Positions 45,139 to 53,305 of a stretch of 64,000 nt of DNA are shown here, piece by piece (the first letter of the stretch is position 1; each line of letters opens with the position of its first letter). Below the pieces are notes generated by a model. It was not told the DNA's origin and made no database searches. It saw nothing but the letters and a program-made list of their open reading frames with translations. Position numbers and translations under genes: made by a program. The DNA comes from a virus. The stretch lies in IMG/VR virus record IMGVR_UViG_3300008954_003475, positions 62,001 to 126,000 of that record. The stretch is one strand, 5' to 3'.

Positions 45139-46758
45139 TTAGTCTACGATGCAGAACTGGACCAACCAATCATCGCCATCGAAATCACTGGCGGCCGTTT
45201 CAAAGAGTTCTATATTTATGTGATCGCCTGAAGCTACTAGTCTCCATTCAGAATCGGCAGCAGGTGCCTCACCTCCACTATAAATTCCGTCATATAGCAC
45301 TCCGTTTCTGAATAACATTAAATCACCATCGAACTTATGACCACCAGGAAGCAAATCCTTGCTTGCTTTAACCTGGGCAGTTCGAACATTGCTGGATGGA
45401 GCTCCAAGCGCACCAGCACCTGTAGCAGGAACCCTGGCATTGGTCTTCTTGAAGTCAAGCTGCAGAGTAGCTACAGCGGCAGAGCCATTGAAAGAGAAAG
45501 CCTTAACTCCTCCGTTGTTCGCCGGGCTGAGCGCGAGAAGGTTGGAGCCCAAGCGCACACCCGAAATTTCCTGAAATTCAAGTTTGTCAATATCAATAGC
45601 GGCGTCGGCGGCAATATGAGCATCTGAAAGCGCAGAATACACAGGAAGTGACCCATTCGACACAAGAACAGTATTGTTCCCTCCAAGCGCAAGATGCGCA
45701 GGGTCGTCCCCCGCATCGCCGTAAATCAGATTTCCAGCTGGAATATCAGCAAGATTGGACAAGGCGACCTGATCAGCCCCAATATGATCACCGGTGACTC
45801 CACCTGCGGTGATTTTAAGCGCATCTTCTGCAATTGAAAGACCACCAGTTGCTCCAGCTGTAAGGTTTATATCAACGGTTCCAGCGTTAGCAACAAGGCC
45901 GCTTCCGAAAGCATAATCAGTAGGCATAGAAACCTGGACCCAGGAGGCATCAGATTTGCGAGTATAAAGGATTCTAGAGCTTATATCTAAAACTGTAGAA
46001 CCTGTTTCAATAGTATCCGCCACCCAAGCGCCACCGACTCGCTCCTGAACCGTGTTGGCGAGACCGTCAAAGGCACCGCCTCCAGTTGGAGAGGCAGAAA
46101 CAAGAAATCTATCTCCATTGTTGGAAGAGGTCGGAGCGTTGACCCTTCCCAATACAGGCTCTTCATAAGAAAGACCCTTAATGAGGTCGTCTACATACTT
46201 TTTGCGAGCAGCATCATTGTCGCCAGCAGGTGCTGGGAGGCCACCGAGCTGCTGACTGTTCATATTCACAACTGCATTTGGTGCAGTCATCTGGTCTAAC
46301 CTATGAGCTTGAACGCCAGCACTGAAGTTATTCACCTGAGAGTGAGTAATATCAATATCTCTGTGACTAGCAGCAGTTAAACGACCCTGAGCATCAACCG
46401 TGAATGTTGGGATCTGATGATCGTTGGCCTCGACGCCGTAGTCCCCAGCTGTAACAGCGGTGTTTGCAAGTTTGTCAGCTGTAACAGCATCATCAACAAT
46501 CATATTTGTTGCAACCTGAACTTCAGAGACGGTGCCGCCGGCGACCGAGCCCAATAGTCTGTTCGCGACAGCAACATCCTGCATCTTAGCATATGTTACA
46601 TTGTCATCCAGAATTTTGGAAGTTTCAACTGCATTGGCAGCAAGGTGACTTGCGGCAATGGAAGTCCCTTTAACGCGAAGCGAATCGCCGGTGTCTTCGA
46701 TGGTGATTTCGTCACCCATGCCGGTCATATCTATTTGTTTTCCTTTAATTTTAGCCAT
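45139..46758 (-). CDS. Tail fibre protein
   Basis: This 539-aa protein has GGAG six bases before the ATG at 46758. The N-terminus (MAKIKGKQIDMTGMGDEITI) carries the 'IKGxQI' phrase also seen at the start of the plus-strand fibre at 48688, pointing to a shared attachment module. Then follow repeats typical of collagen-like or trimeric fibre shafts (SHLAANAVETSKILDDNVTY, DDAVTADKLANTAVTAGDYG), a coiled section with DNDAARKKYVDDLI, and a beta-rich C-terminal tip. Such proteins recognise host surface structures. It stands alone between a weak and a strong terminator, so it is transcribed on its own. Confidence 0.8.
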   Translation of the reverse strand: MAKIKGKQIDMTGMGDEITIEDTGDSLRVKGTSIAASHLAANAVETSKILDDNVTYAKMQDVAVANRLLGSVAGGTVSEVQVATNMIVDDAVTADKLANTAVTAGDYGVEANDHQIPTFTVDAQGRLTAASHRDIDITHSQVNNFSAGVQAHRLDQMTAPNAVVNMNSQQLGGLPAPAGDNDAARKKYVDDLIKGLSYEEPVLGRVNAPTSSNNGDRFLVSASPTGGGAFDGLANTVQERVGGAWVADTIETGSTVLDISSRILYTRKSDASWVQVSMPTDYAFGSGLVANAGTVDINLTAGATGGLSIAEDALKITAGGVTGDHIGADQVALSNLADIPAGNLIYGDAGDDPAHLALGGNNTVLVSNGSLPVYSALSDAHIAADAAIDIDKLEFQEISGVRLGSNLLALSPANNGGVKAFSFNGSAAVATLQLDFKKTNARVPATGAGALGAPSSNVRTAQVKASKDLLPGGHKFDGDLMLFRNGVLYDGIYSGGEAPAADSEWRLVASGDHINIELFETAASDFDGDDWLVQFCIVD

Positions 46759-46844
46759 TTTAATTTTCTCCTTTTAAATGGTTGTTAGCAGCCTTCTTTG
46801 TTTAGGAAGGCATAAAAACTTAACATAAGGTATAAGAAATAAAA

Positions 46845-46868
46845 CAAAAGAAACTTGCCTATTGGCAA
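46845..46868 (-). terminator. Weak terminator-like hairpin after the 124-aa gene
   Basis: On the minus strand TTGCC (46868-46864), loop AATA, GGCAA (46859-46855) is followed by GTTTCTTTTG. It lies 27 nt beyond the stop of the gene ending at 46895. The stem is only five base pairs, so termination would be partial. A second small hairpin with GCCTTC and GAAGGC arms lies nearer the fibre start, in its leader. Confidence 0.35.
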
Positions 46869-46894
46869 ACTAAAGATAGATTCAGCAAAGTGTG

Positions 46895-47261
46895 TTATTT
46901 ATTTTTTTTAACAATTTTATTTTTTATCTTAATAATCAATTTAATAAAAAAATTAATTATTTTTTGAGAAAAAGAAATTGGATACAGATTCTTTTCACCC
47001 CTCTTTATAACAAAGTCGTCTATATTGCTTAAATTTAAGACTATTTCCTTTGCCTCTGGAACCCAAACCTTCTTGCCTCCTTTGCCAGGCAGCCAGGTTC
47101 TGCCTTCCAATAGGACTACGCGTAATTCAGCAGATGAGACTTCACAGCTTGAAACCAATCTAATTGTTTTATTTTTCTCTAAAAGAATATCTCCAGGTAT
47201 TGGGATTGGGAGTATCTCATTCTCTATTATTATATAATATTTATCTTTATAATTAAAAACT

Positions 47262-47269
<8 letters not shown>
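46895..47269 (-). CDS. Small protein of unknown function, accessory region
   Basis: The ATG at 47269 (MDKVFNYKDKYYIIIENEIL) is preferred; an ATG six codons upstream would overlap the previous gene more. The 124-aa product has a beta-rich first half (LPIPIPGDILLEKNKTIRLV, GRTWLPGKGGKKVWVPEAKE). The C-terminus is lysine-rich and hydrophobic (NFFIKLIIKIKNKIVKKNK), perhaps an amphipathic membrane-binding helix. It overlaps the upstream poly-glutamate gene by 8 nt, so the two are co-translated. A basic partner for the acidic neighbour is an appealing but unproven idea. Confidence 0.6.
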
Positions 47270-47692
<423 letters not shown>

Positions 47693-47693
<1 letters not shown>

Positions 47694-48280
47694 TATATAG
47701 CCCTGTTTTTTATAAATTCATTTACAACAAACTCTTTATCTTTAGTAGTTGCCCAATGCCAAATATAAGTTTTTTTCATTGTATCTATCTTTTCCTCAAA
47801 GCTTTTGCATTCATTTTTTATTTGGTTTTTATGTTCTTTTTTTAACTCCGGAATATCTAAATATAAGGAGTTAGCACAAACTAAAAGACTAAATAAATTT
47901 TCATTTTTTATAGAATCTACACATTTCTGATAAACCTTAATTAACTTGCTGCTTTCAGCTTTAGTTAAATATTTAGCGTGCTTATCGGGATGAGTGATTT
48001 TTACAATCCGTTTATATAAAGACTTTATGTCTTCATCATCTAAAAGTCTACAATCTAATAGAGCTGCATCTTCAGTCTTTTGAGCATCTTCAGACGACAG
48101 CTCTTTTATCGCCTTTTTGTTCAAAACTTCATTTGTAACTAAAGAATAATTTTCTCCAGAATGCTTTTCAACTTCTTTAAAAAATGGCTCATAATTATCT
48201 AAAAAAAATTCTTCAACTTCCTCATATTCTTTTTCCAAATATATTGCTTTTAAAAAAATACTTTGATCACTATTCTGCAT
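47693..48280 (-). CDS. J-domain (DnaJ-like) protein
   Basis: I place the start at the ATG at 48280 (MQNSDQSIFLKAIYLEKEYE), which has GAGGGG nine bases upstream; a GTG three codons earlier would be possible. In the 195-aa product residues ~78-125 form a J domain: a first helix with DDEDIKSLYKRIVKITHPDK, the HPD tripeptide at 97-99, and a following helix. J domains stimulate the ATPase of Hsp70 (DnaK). The N-terminal ~70 residues are helical and match a broken copy next door. The C-terminal part (TYIWHWATTKDKEFVVNEF) may bind a client. The gene is coupled to the poly-Glu gene by a TAATG junction. The likely role is to recruit host DnaK to phage proteins. Confidence 0.75.
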
Positions 48281-48305
48281 AGTATGCACCCCTCAGGAAG
48301 ATCCT

Positions 48306-48529
48306 TCAATATTTAGAGAAAGTATTAACAGATGCTAAAATTCTTACAATTAAGCGCGTATTTTCAGCGTTATCTAGCTCTGGAGAAATATTTAAATTTT
48401 GCAATTTATTTACTTCTTTGAAAAAGTCTACACAATAATTGTCAAACTTTTCCTTTACTTCTTTACTTCTTTAAATTCTTCCGAAAGATATTTTGCTTTA
48501 AAGAATATACTTTTTTTAGTTGCTTGCAT
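48306..48529 (-). pseudogene. Broken partial paralogue of the J-domain gene (8-bp duplication)
   Basis: From the ATG at 48529 the frame reads MQATKKSIFFKAKYLSEEF and hits TAA after 24 codons. An exact 8-bp tandem duplication, AAAGAAGT (48457-48472), precedes the stop. Removing one copy restores an open frame of 71 codons ending at 48306, whose product (continuing ...KFDNYCVDFFKEVNKL) aligns with the N-terminus of the J-domain protein next door (QNSDQSIFLKAIYLEKEYE... NYEPFFKEVEK). The restored frame lacks the HPD domain. The copy therefore seems to be a truncated duplicate now knocked out by the 8-bp insertion, or a slippage-switched gene. The region 48290-48687 holds nothing else except the candidate -10 box below. 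Confidence 0.7.
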
Positions 48530-48635
48530 ATTGATAACCAAGGAATATTTATGTTTGTGTTAAAATTTTAACGATTATTTTAACCTAACACACTTGGTCA
48601 CATACAGAACTGTAGCTTTAGCTATATACTTATCT

Positions 48636-48641
48636 TATAAT
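48636..48641 (+). promoter_or_regulatory. Candidate -10 box for the plus-strand adhesin unit
   Basis: A TATAAT hexamer lies 47 nt upstream of the ATG at 48688 on the plus strand. It is the first plus-strand gene after a long minus-strand run, so a promoter is required near here. No good -35 hexamer is present 17 nt upstream (TAGCTT at 48613). GGAT close to the ATG is the only weak Shine-Dalgarno match. Confidence 0.35.
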
Positions 48642-48687
48642 ATTAATATGTAAAGAGAATAACCACTATACTGTGTAAGGATTAAGC

Positions 48688-49482
48688 ATGTCAGCAGGAA
48701 TAAAAGGATCACAAATACGAGATGAAACAGTAACCGCTGCAGATCCAGGCCCAAATTCTGTTGGAAACAGTGAGCTAGCTAGCACAGCAATCTCTAGCCA
48801 AACAGAAAAGAATCCAGCTGTAAACGGTGATTCTGTTTTAATCAGCGACTCTGCTGACTCCGGAGCCTTGAAGAGGGTTCAGATTGGAAACCTCGGAATT
48901 GGCGGAGGTGGTGGCGACTCAAATATGATTGAAGATGCCGATCATGATACGAAAATACAAGTAGAAGAATCTGCAGATGAAGATAAAATAAGATTTGATA
49001 CTGCTGGTGCTGAAAGAGTAATTATTGATAATGCTGGCAATGTCGGTATTAATATATCAACACCTAAAACCATACTTGATACTCACCACAACCCTACTGG
49101 GTTGTCTAATGATACCGGTGGGGGAGAAGTAGTTACTTTCGGCACTGGCAACCTAACTGCTGGGAAAATTTATTTTCTTAACAGCAGTGGAGCTTGGACT
49201 GAAACAGACGCCGATGCTATCCCAACAAGTGATGGTCTATTAGCCATTGCATTAGGCTCAGCACCATCAAATGGAATGCTTTTACGCGGCTTCTTTGATG
49301 CAACTACTTATCTTTCAAATTTTATTTCAGGTCTTCCTGTTTATCTTTCTGCAACAGCGGCAACTATGGATACAACACAACCTTCAGGTACCGGGAAAAT
49401 AGTCCGATGTATAGGCTATTGTACAAACACGGCCAATGTCATTTACTTTAATCCAAGCTCTACTACAGTAGAGTTATCATAA
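48688..49482 (+). CDS. Tail fibre-like protein
   Basis: This 264-aa protein has an N-terminus (MSAGIKGSQIRDETVTAADP) that shares the 'IKGxQI' start with the minus-strand fibre at 45139-46758. A glycine turn, then AGAERVIIDNAGNVGIN and the IRFDTAGAERV phrase resemble the VGIGT-type modules of the repeat-rich fibre. The C-terminal ~130 residues are unique and beta-rich (PSNGMLLRGFFDATTYLSNF). It is short for a fibre and may be a cap or chaperone-like partner for the gene downstream. Its stop TAA overlaps the next ATG (TAATG), so the two are translated together. Confidence 0.75.
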   Translation: MSAGIKGSQIRDETVTAADPGPNSVGNSELASTAISSQTEKNPAVNGDSVLISDSADSGALKRVQIGNLGIGGGGGDSNMIEDADHDTKIQVEESADEDKIRFDTAGAERVIIDNAGNVGINISTPKTILDTHHNPTGLSNDTGGGEVVTFGTGNLTAGKIYFLNSSGAWTETDADAIPTSDGLLAIALGSAPSNGMLLRGFFDATTYLSNFISGLPVYLSATAATMDTTQPSGTGKIVRCIGYCTNTANVIYFNPSSTTVELS

Positions 49483-50560
49483 TGCCAATTAATAAAGTCA
49501 ATGGGAATTTACTTTCAGCTATTAACAAAATGCAAGGAATTGCCGATTCAGCTATCACCAAAATAAATGGACAAACTATTGGAGAGGCAATACACAGCCC
49601 ACTCTGGGTTGCAGTAGGGGCACAAAGCTTGCATACTCTACAGATGCAGACGCCTCAACCTGGACCGAGGTTGCGGTCGCTAGTGTTTCGGCCTTTAAAG
49701 ATCTCACATTCGGAAAGAATGGTAGTGGCACAGATACATGGTATGGGTGTTCCACCACAGATTCAAAAGGAGCCGTTTACAGCACAGACCCCACAGACGC
49801 CAATTCGTGGTCAACAGTTAATCCTCCGGGTTCCGGCGGCGGCACAACTATAGAATATAGTGCGACTGAAACTTTGATAATGGGCAGAGAACATGAAAAC
49901 TATTCAATTCGACGCTCCACAGACTTCGGGGTTACATGGGTTAACACGACAATTAATAATATTCCAGGCAATGATCCAAAAGCATCAGACTCTTTAGCAA
50001 CTGACGGAAATGGGTTGTGGATGGCAGGAATGGGAACACTAGGCGTTATATTAAAATCTTATGATGATGGTATCAATTGGTATAAGTCTACCGATTTGGG
50101 TTCCGACAAACATATTGGATTAGAATATAATAATGGCGCATGGATAGCAACGGAACAAGGCGAAACAATTAACAGATGTATATCTGTGGCTCAAAGCGAT
50201 ACCACAGATACATGGACCCAAACTGCTCCTCCAACATGGAATCGTCCTGCTGATGCAATTGCTCATGTAACTGGCAACACTTGGATGCTTGGCGCTACTA
50301 GACGAAATATGTATAAAAGCACAGATAATGGAGCAACTTGGACAGCTGTAACAAGCCTTACTAATGTTGCTGAAACATCTGCACAAACAAACAATAATGC
50401 CTACTCAATGGCTTCTGACGGCACTACAGTAGTGGCTACTGGCCGTAACGGCTATATTAATGTGTCAACCGATTTGGGCCAGTCTTGGACTGTGGCTCAT
50501 ACCATGTCAAATAATCAACACATGGTAGCTGTTGAATATAATAAGGTTAAGCCTTATTAA
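49482..50560 (+). pseudogene. Beta-propeller-like adhesin broken by a one-base frameshift
   Basis: The ATG at 49482 gives MPINKVNGNLLSAINKMQGI and a good sequence up to LWVAVG. The same frame then becomes unlike protein until 49853. The -1 frame from the GGGG run at 49617-49620 continues GTKLAYSTDADASTWTEVAV, KGAVYSTDPTDANSWSTVNP, then IRRSTDFGVTWVNTTINNIP and many similar blades (GVILKSYDDGINWYKST, NMYKSTDNGATWTAVTS) to the stop at 50560. Adding a single base in the G run makes one 359-aa ORF of BNR/sialidase- or Ycf48-like repeats. The frame break is a real mutation, a sequencing error, or phase variation. Annotated as one gene because both parts are clearly one protein. Confidence 0.75.
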
Positions 50561-50634
50561 TATGACGGGCGGGTGGATAATTATAGGCTCGTATCTTCCA
50601 CCACACCCATAGAGCTTATTGCTTCGTTATATAT

Positions 50635-50856
50635 TTAGCTTGAATACAAAAGCTTTTTCAGGGATCTTACTTGGTTATCGAACTTGCAGAAGTCACTGCT
50701 AAAGTATTCCAAAGATAACGTATCTGCTTTCGAGTCTTGATCATCCAGTATAAACTGAAACCTTCCAGTTGGAAGTTTTTTTGCGCTAACAAGCGGCAAA
50801 CCTTTAAAGGTCAAGTATGCAGCCAGTGCCAAATCAGATGTCTCATATTGATTCAT
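50635..50856 (-). CDS. DUF5659-like small protein
   Basis: This 73-aa protein (NQYETSDLALAAYLTFKGLP, then KLPTGRFQFILDDQ and a C-terminal RSLKKLLYSS) follows the pattern I recall for DUF5659: 'YxTSDLxLAAxLxxKG', a beta hairpin with F-F, and a final helix with RSxKxLLY. It is a small alpha/beta fold of unknown function found in bacteria and phages. AGAGGA lies seven bases before the ATG. It faces the plus-strand adhesin unit across a 74-nt gap that has no strong terminator, only GGTGGA/TCCACC arms with a long loop. Confidence 0.6.
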   Translation of the reverse strand: MNQYETSDLALAAYLTFKGLPLVSAKKLPTGRFQFILDDQDSKADTLSLEYFSSDFCKFDNQVRSLKKLLYSS

Positions 50857-50904
50857 ATAAGTGTCCTCTTACATAATGTTGTTTTAAATTAATAGAAGAA
50901 AAGA

Positions 50905-51408
50905 CTATTTCGCATCATGTTTCTCTATATACCTTCTGTGTGTAGAACAAATAGTATTACCATTTGGAGCCTGTCTCTTACACCTGTTGCCATCGGTTTT
51001 TACAAAATCACACTGTATAAATTCAAATCCGACCACATCGGTGTATGTATTATTCTCTTGATGATTAAGGGCCAAATCCTTAACCTCATCCATCTCTATA
51101 GGCTCAGACAGAATAGTCTCTTCCATAACGATGGGCCCAAAAGACTCTTCTTCAACCTCATCTTTCTCTTCCAAAGTAATATATGGATCTGGATTAATCA
51201 TTTCCATATATTGTTCACCAGAAGGTTTTAAGTCTGCAAGATTTTCTTCATAGTCGAAAAATGTGTCATACTTTTCCAACTCATAATCTTCTTCATCCAT
51301 AATTACATGATTCTTTCCTCGCCTGGAAAAAACAGAAGTTTTGGCCCTATTTTTAAGAGGAGTTGCTTCAATAAATTTTAATCTAGATTGTAATCTTTTG
51401 GGTATCAT
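50905..51408 (-). CDS. Acidic protein with C-terminal small zinc-finger-like motif
   Basis: This 167-aa protein has a basic first 30 residues (PKRLQSRLKFIEATPLKN), a long acidic middle, and a C-terminal motif C133, C143, C154, H157 in FEFIQCDFVKTDGNRC and NGNTICSTHRRY. The spacing C-x9-C-x10-C-x2-H with glycine turns looks like a small zinc-binding module found in many phage and plant proteins. Function unknown; it sits behind the capsid gene but beyond its terminator. The ribosome-binding site is weak. Confidence 0.6.
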   Translation of the reverse strand: MIPKRLQSRLKFIEATPLKNRAKTSVFSRRGKNHVIMDEEDYELEKYDTFFDYEENLADLKPSGEQYMEMINPDPYITLEEKDEVEEESFGPIVMEETILSEPIEMDEVKDLALNHQENNTYTDVVGFEFIQCDFVKTDGNRCKRQAPNGNTICSTHRRYIEKHDAK

Positions 51409-51440
51409 TTTTCTTATTTATATAATAAAATTACCATAAA

Positions 51441-51475
51441 AACAAAAAAGGTACAGTGGAAACCACTGTACCTTT
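51441..51475 (-). terminator. Intrinsic terminator after the major capsid gene
   Basis: A perfect 13-bp stem (51447-51459 and 51463-51475; arms AAAGGTACAGTGG and CCACTGTACCTTT) with an AAA/TTT loop is followed on the minus strand by TTTGTT. It lies 25 nt past the capsid stop at 51500. The A-rich other flank makes it nearly bidirectional. Confidence 0.88.
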
Positions 51476-51499
51476 AATGTTGTCTTAAAGACTGAGCTG

Positions 51500-52552
51500 T
51501 TAAGCAGTCACAGTACCTGTAGCGACACCACGAGGGTTGACGATACCAATACCAATGATTTCATTAACGACCCAACCAAGCTTAAGCTGCTTGGGCTCAT
51601 CGGCAGGAAGAACCTCAATGTCCTGACGGACAGGCATCACACCAACAAACTCTGGATCAGCACAAGCAAAGGCACGACCGGCTGGAACAACCTTGGATAC
51701 GACAATGTCGGCACCAAAGATGTGACCATAAAGTCCGGTCTGAAGCAACTCACGCTGAGTCACTGGATCGACCTGCGATCCACCGCCTGCACCAGCAGAC
51801 TCCCAGTTCAGCATATCAGTAAATTCATTAATGTTGAGGAAGTACTTAGAAGTAACTAAGTCCCAACGATCAATGCTTCGCTTAAGATCAAGCATACCAG
51901 ACTTAGAAAGCTGAGTGGTATTAGTTCCGCCTGTAGCGTTACCATCAGCATTAGAAAGGTCTAGCGAAACAGGAGCATTCTCACCACCGCCATTTGTAGA
52001 ATCTCCAGCGAACTGAAGAGCAGCAAAGACGTTAGCATCCTCCTGTGCCTGGATCTCCTGACGAGCCTTCTGCTGCGCACGATCAACAACGTTGAATCGA
52101 CGCCGCTTGACTTCAGCGATACGAACCGTTGGGTTTGAAACAACCTCAAACTCAGGGACGGTCACGCGATCACCAAAGACGCGAGACTCAGGGGCAGAAC
52201 CATTACTGGATACAACTACGGCCGCGACATCAATATCACGATCATAAACTGGAAGAGCGCCTTGTGGCAGCGGATCAACAACTAATGCCTTACGAGCGAC
52301 ACCCTGATAATCAAGGTTTCGACGGATCGGATTAGCCATTGCCTGACCTAAAGCAATCTTTCCTTCTTGGGTCATCAAAGCCTGCTTGATCATCTCATCT
52401 CTCTGGCTATCATTCAAGCCAGGCGCGGTGGCCTGAGCATTGCTTGATGGCTGAAGATCTTCGATAACAGAAGCATACTTGACGATTTGACTTAGAGCCT
52501 CCTGAACATTGGAGGCATTGATTTCACCATGTGTATTAAATAGTGTAGACAT
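51500..52552 (-). CDS. Major capsid protein, HK97 fold
   Basis: This 350-aa protein has a perfect AGGAGG seven bases before the ATG at 52552 and a strong terminator behind, both expected of the most expressed gene. An N-terminal helical arm (EALSQIVKYASVIEDLQPSS) is followed by LPVYDRDIDVAAVVV, VTVPEFEVVSNPTVRIAEVK and RRRFNVVDRAQQKARQEI, then DLKRSIDRWDLVTSKYFLNI and late IFGADIVVSKVVPAGRAFAC. This P-domain/spine-helix order is that of SPO1/HK97-type capsid proteins with the 'SNPT...RRRFNVVDRAQ' phrase. The upstream protein-family gene ends 9 nt before, so the two are expressed together. Confidence 0.88.
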   Translation of the reverse strand: MSTLFNTHGEINASNVQEALSQIVKYASVIEDLQPSSNAQATAPGLNDSQRDEMIKQALMTQEGKIALGQAMANPIRRNLDYQGVARKALVVDPLPQGALPVYDRDIDVAAVVVSSNGSAPESRVFGDRVTVPEFEVVSNPTVRIAEVKRRRFNVVDRAQQKARQEIQAQEDANVFAALQFAGDSTNGGGENAPVSLDLSNADGNATGGTNTTQLSKSGMLDLKRSIDRWDLVTSKYFLNINEFTDMLNWESAGAGGGSQVDPVTQRELLQTGLYGHIFGADIVVSKVVPAGRAFACADPEFVGVMPVRQDIEVLPADEPKQLKLGWVVNEIIGIGIVNPRGVATGTVTA

Positions 52553-52561
52553 AATATCCTC

Positions 52562-53218
52562 CTATGGACTAGTCGGGTTAAGACTAAGCAGGTATACTGC
52601 GTAGTACTCGACAGCAGTGTTAGTTAACCCTGCTGACGCTCTATTGGTTGAGACAAGTGACGAATCTGCCACTGCTCCACAGAAAACTCCAAGCTGATCA
52701 CCGCCTGTAGTTCCAAGACGACCTGTTGCCGCCTCTCCAAAGACAGCTGTATTAACAGCCGTCATAGCATCAATACCATTGGTCGCATGAGCGGTAGCGG
52801 CAGAGCCGTTAACGCCATAGAGACCAGGCTGATGCCACACGGTAACCTTACCGGAAGCACGATTAGTCGCAGGACCAATCGTTACTGCACCGGACTCACT
52901 TGTAGCCGCTCCAGTATTTGAGCCAATCAGTTCTCCAAACAAAGTACCATACTGAGCAATACCCTCGTCGGCAAGGCCGCCTAAGGCACCATCTGTACGA
53001 ACACTGAGCTGAAAGTTCCAAAGAATCGGAGCTAAAAGACCAGCACCACCGCCTACACCCATAGGACCAACATCGCCAACATCAGCAGCGTAACCATCAC
53101 CCGCAGAATCTGCGGCCAAGGATACATATTCACCACCAGTAATTGCAGCAGCATCGGCACCATCGAGATCAAACGTACCAAGGGGTCTTAACCCTGGGTT
53201 TAATAATTTAAGAGCCAT
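52562..53218 (-). CDS. Virion/decoration-like protein, copy 2 (capsid operon)
   Basis: The start at the ATG at 53218 (MALKLLNPGLRPLGTFDLDG) is chosen because it matches the start of the plus-strand copy at 40872 and has GGAG nine bases upstream. A longer frame from 53263 with its own AGGA is possible. The 218-aa product shares with copy 1 both the N-terminus and the motif ASGKVTVWHQPGLYGV. It sits immediately ahead of the capsid gene and is co-expressed. I infer a capsid-bound role such as decoration or head-vertex protein; the fold is unknown. Confidence 0.75.
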   Translation of the reverse strand: MALKLLNPGLRPLGTFDLDGADAAAITGGEYVSLAADSAGDGYAADVGDVGPMGVGGGAGLLAPILWNFQLSVRTDGALGGLADEGIAQYGTLFGELIGSNTGAATSESGAVTIGPATNRASGKVTVWHQPGLYGVNGSAATAHATNGIDAMTAVNTAVFGEAATGRLGTTGGDQLGVFCGAVADSSLVSTNRASAGLTNTAVEYYAVYLLSLNPTSP

Positions 53219-53305
53219 TTTAATATTCTCCATATTAAATTTTACATTGATATGTTCAACCATTGAACATATCCTTTAGTCATTAGACTGTAACTTAAAA
53301 GCTGA

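Noticed and set aside
51409-51430. T4-type late promoter TATAAATA on the minus strand before the zinc-finger gene
   Set aside because: The box lies only about six bases from the ATG at 51408, leaving no leader, and similar AT-rich words occur by chance; no sigma factor gene is in the window.
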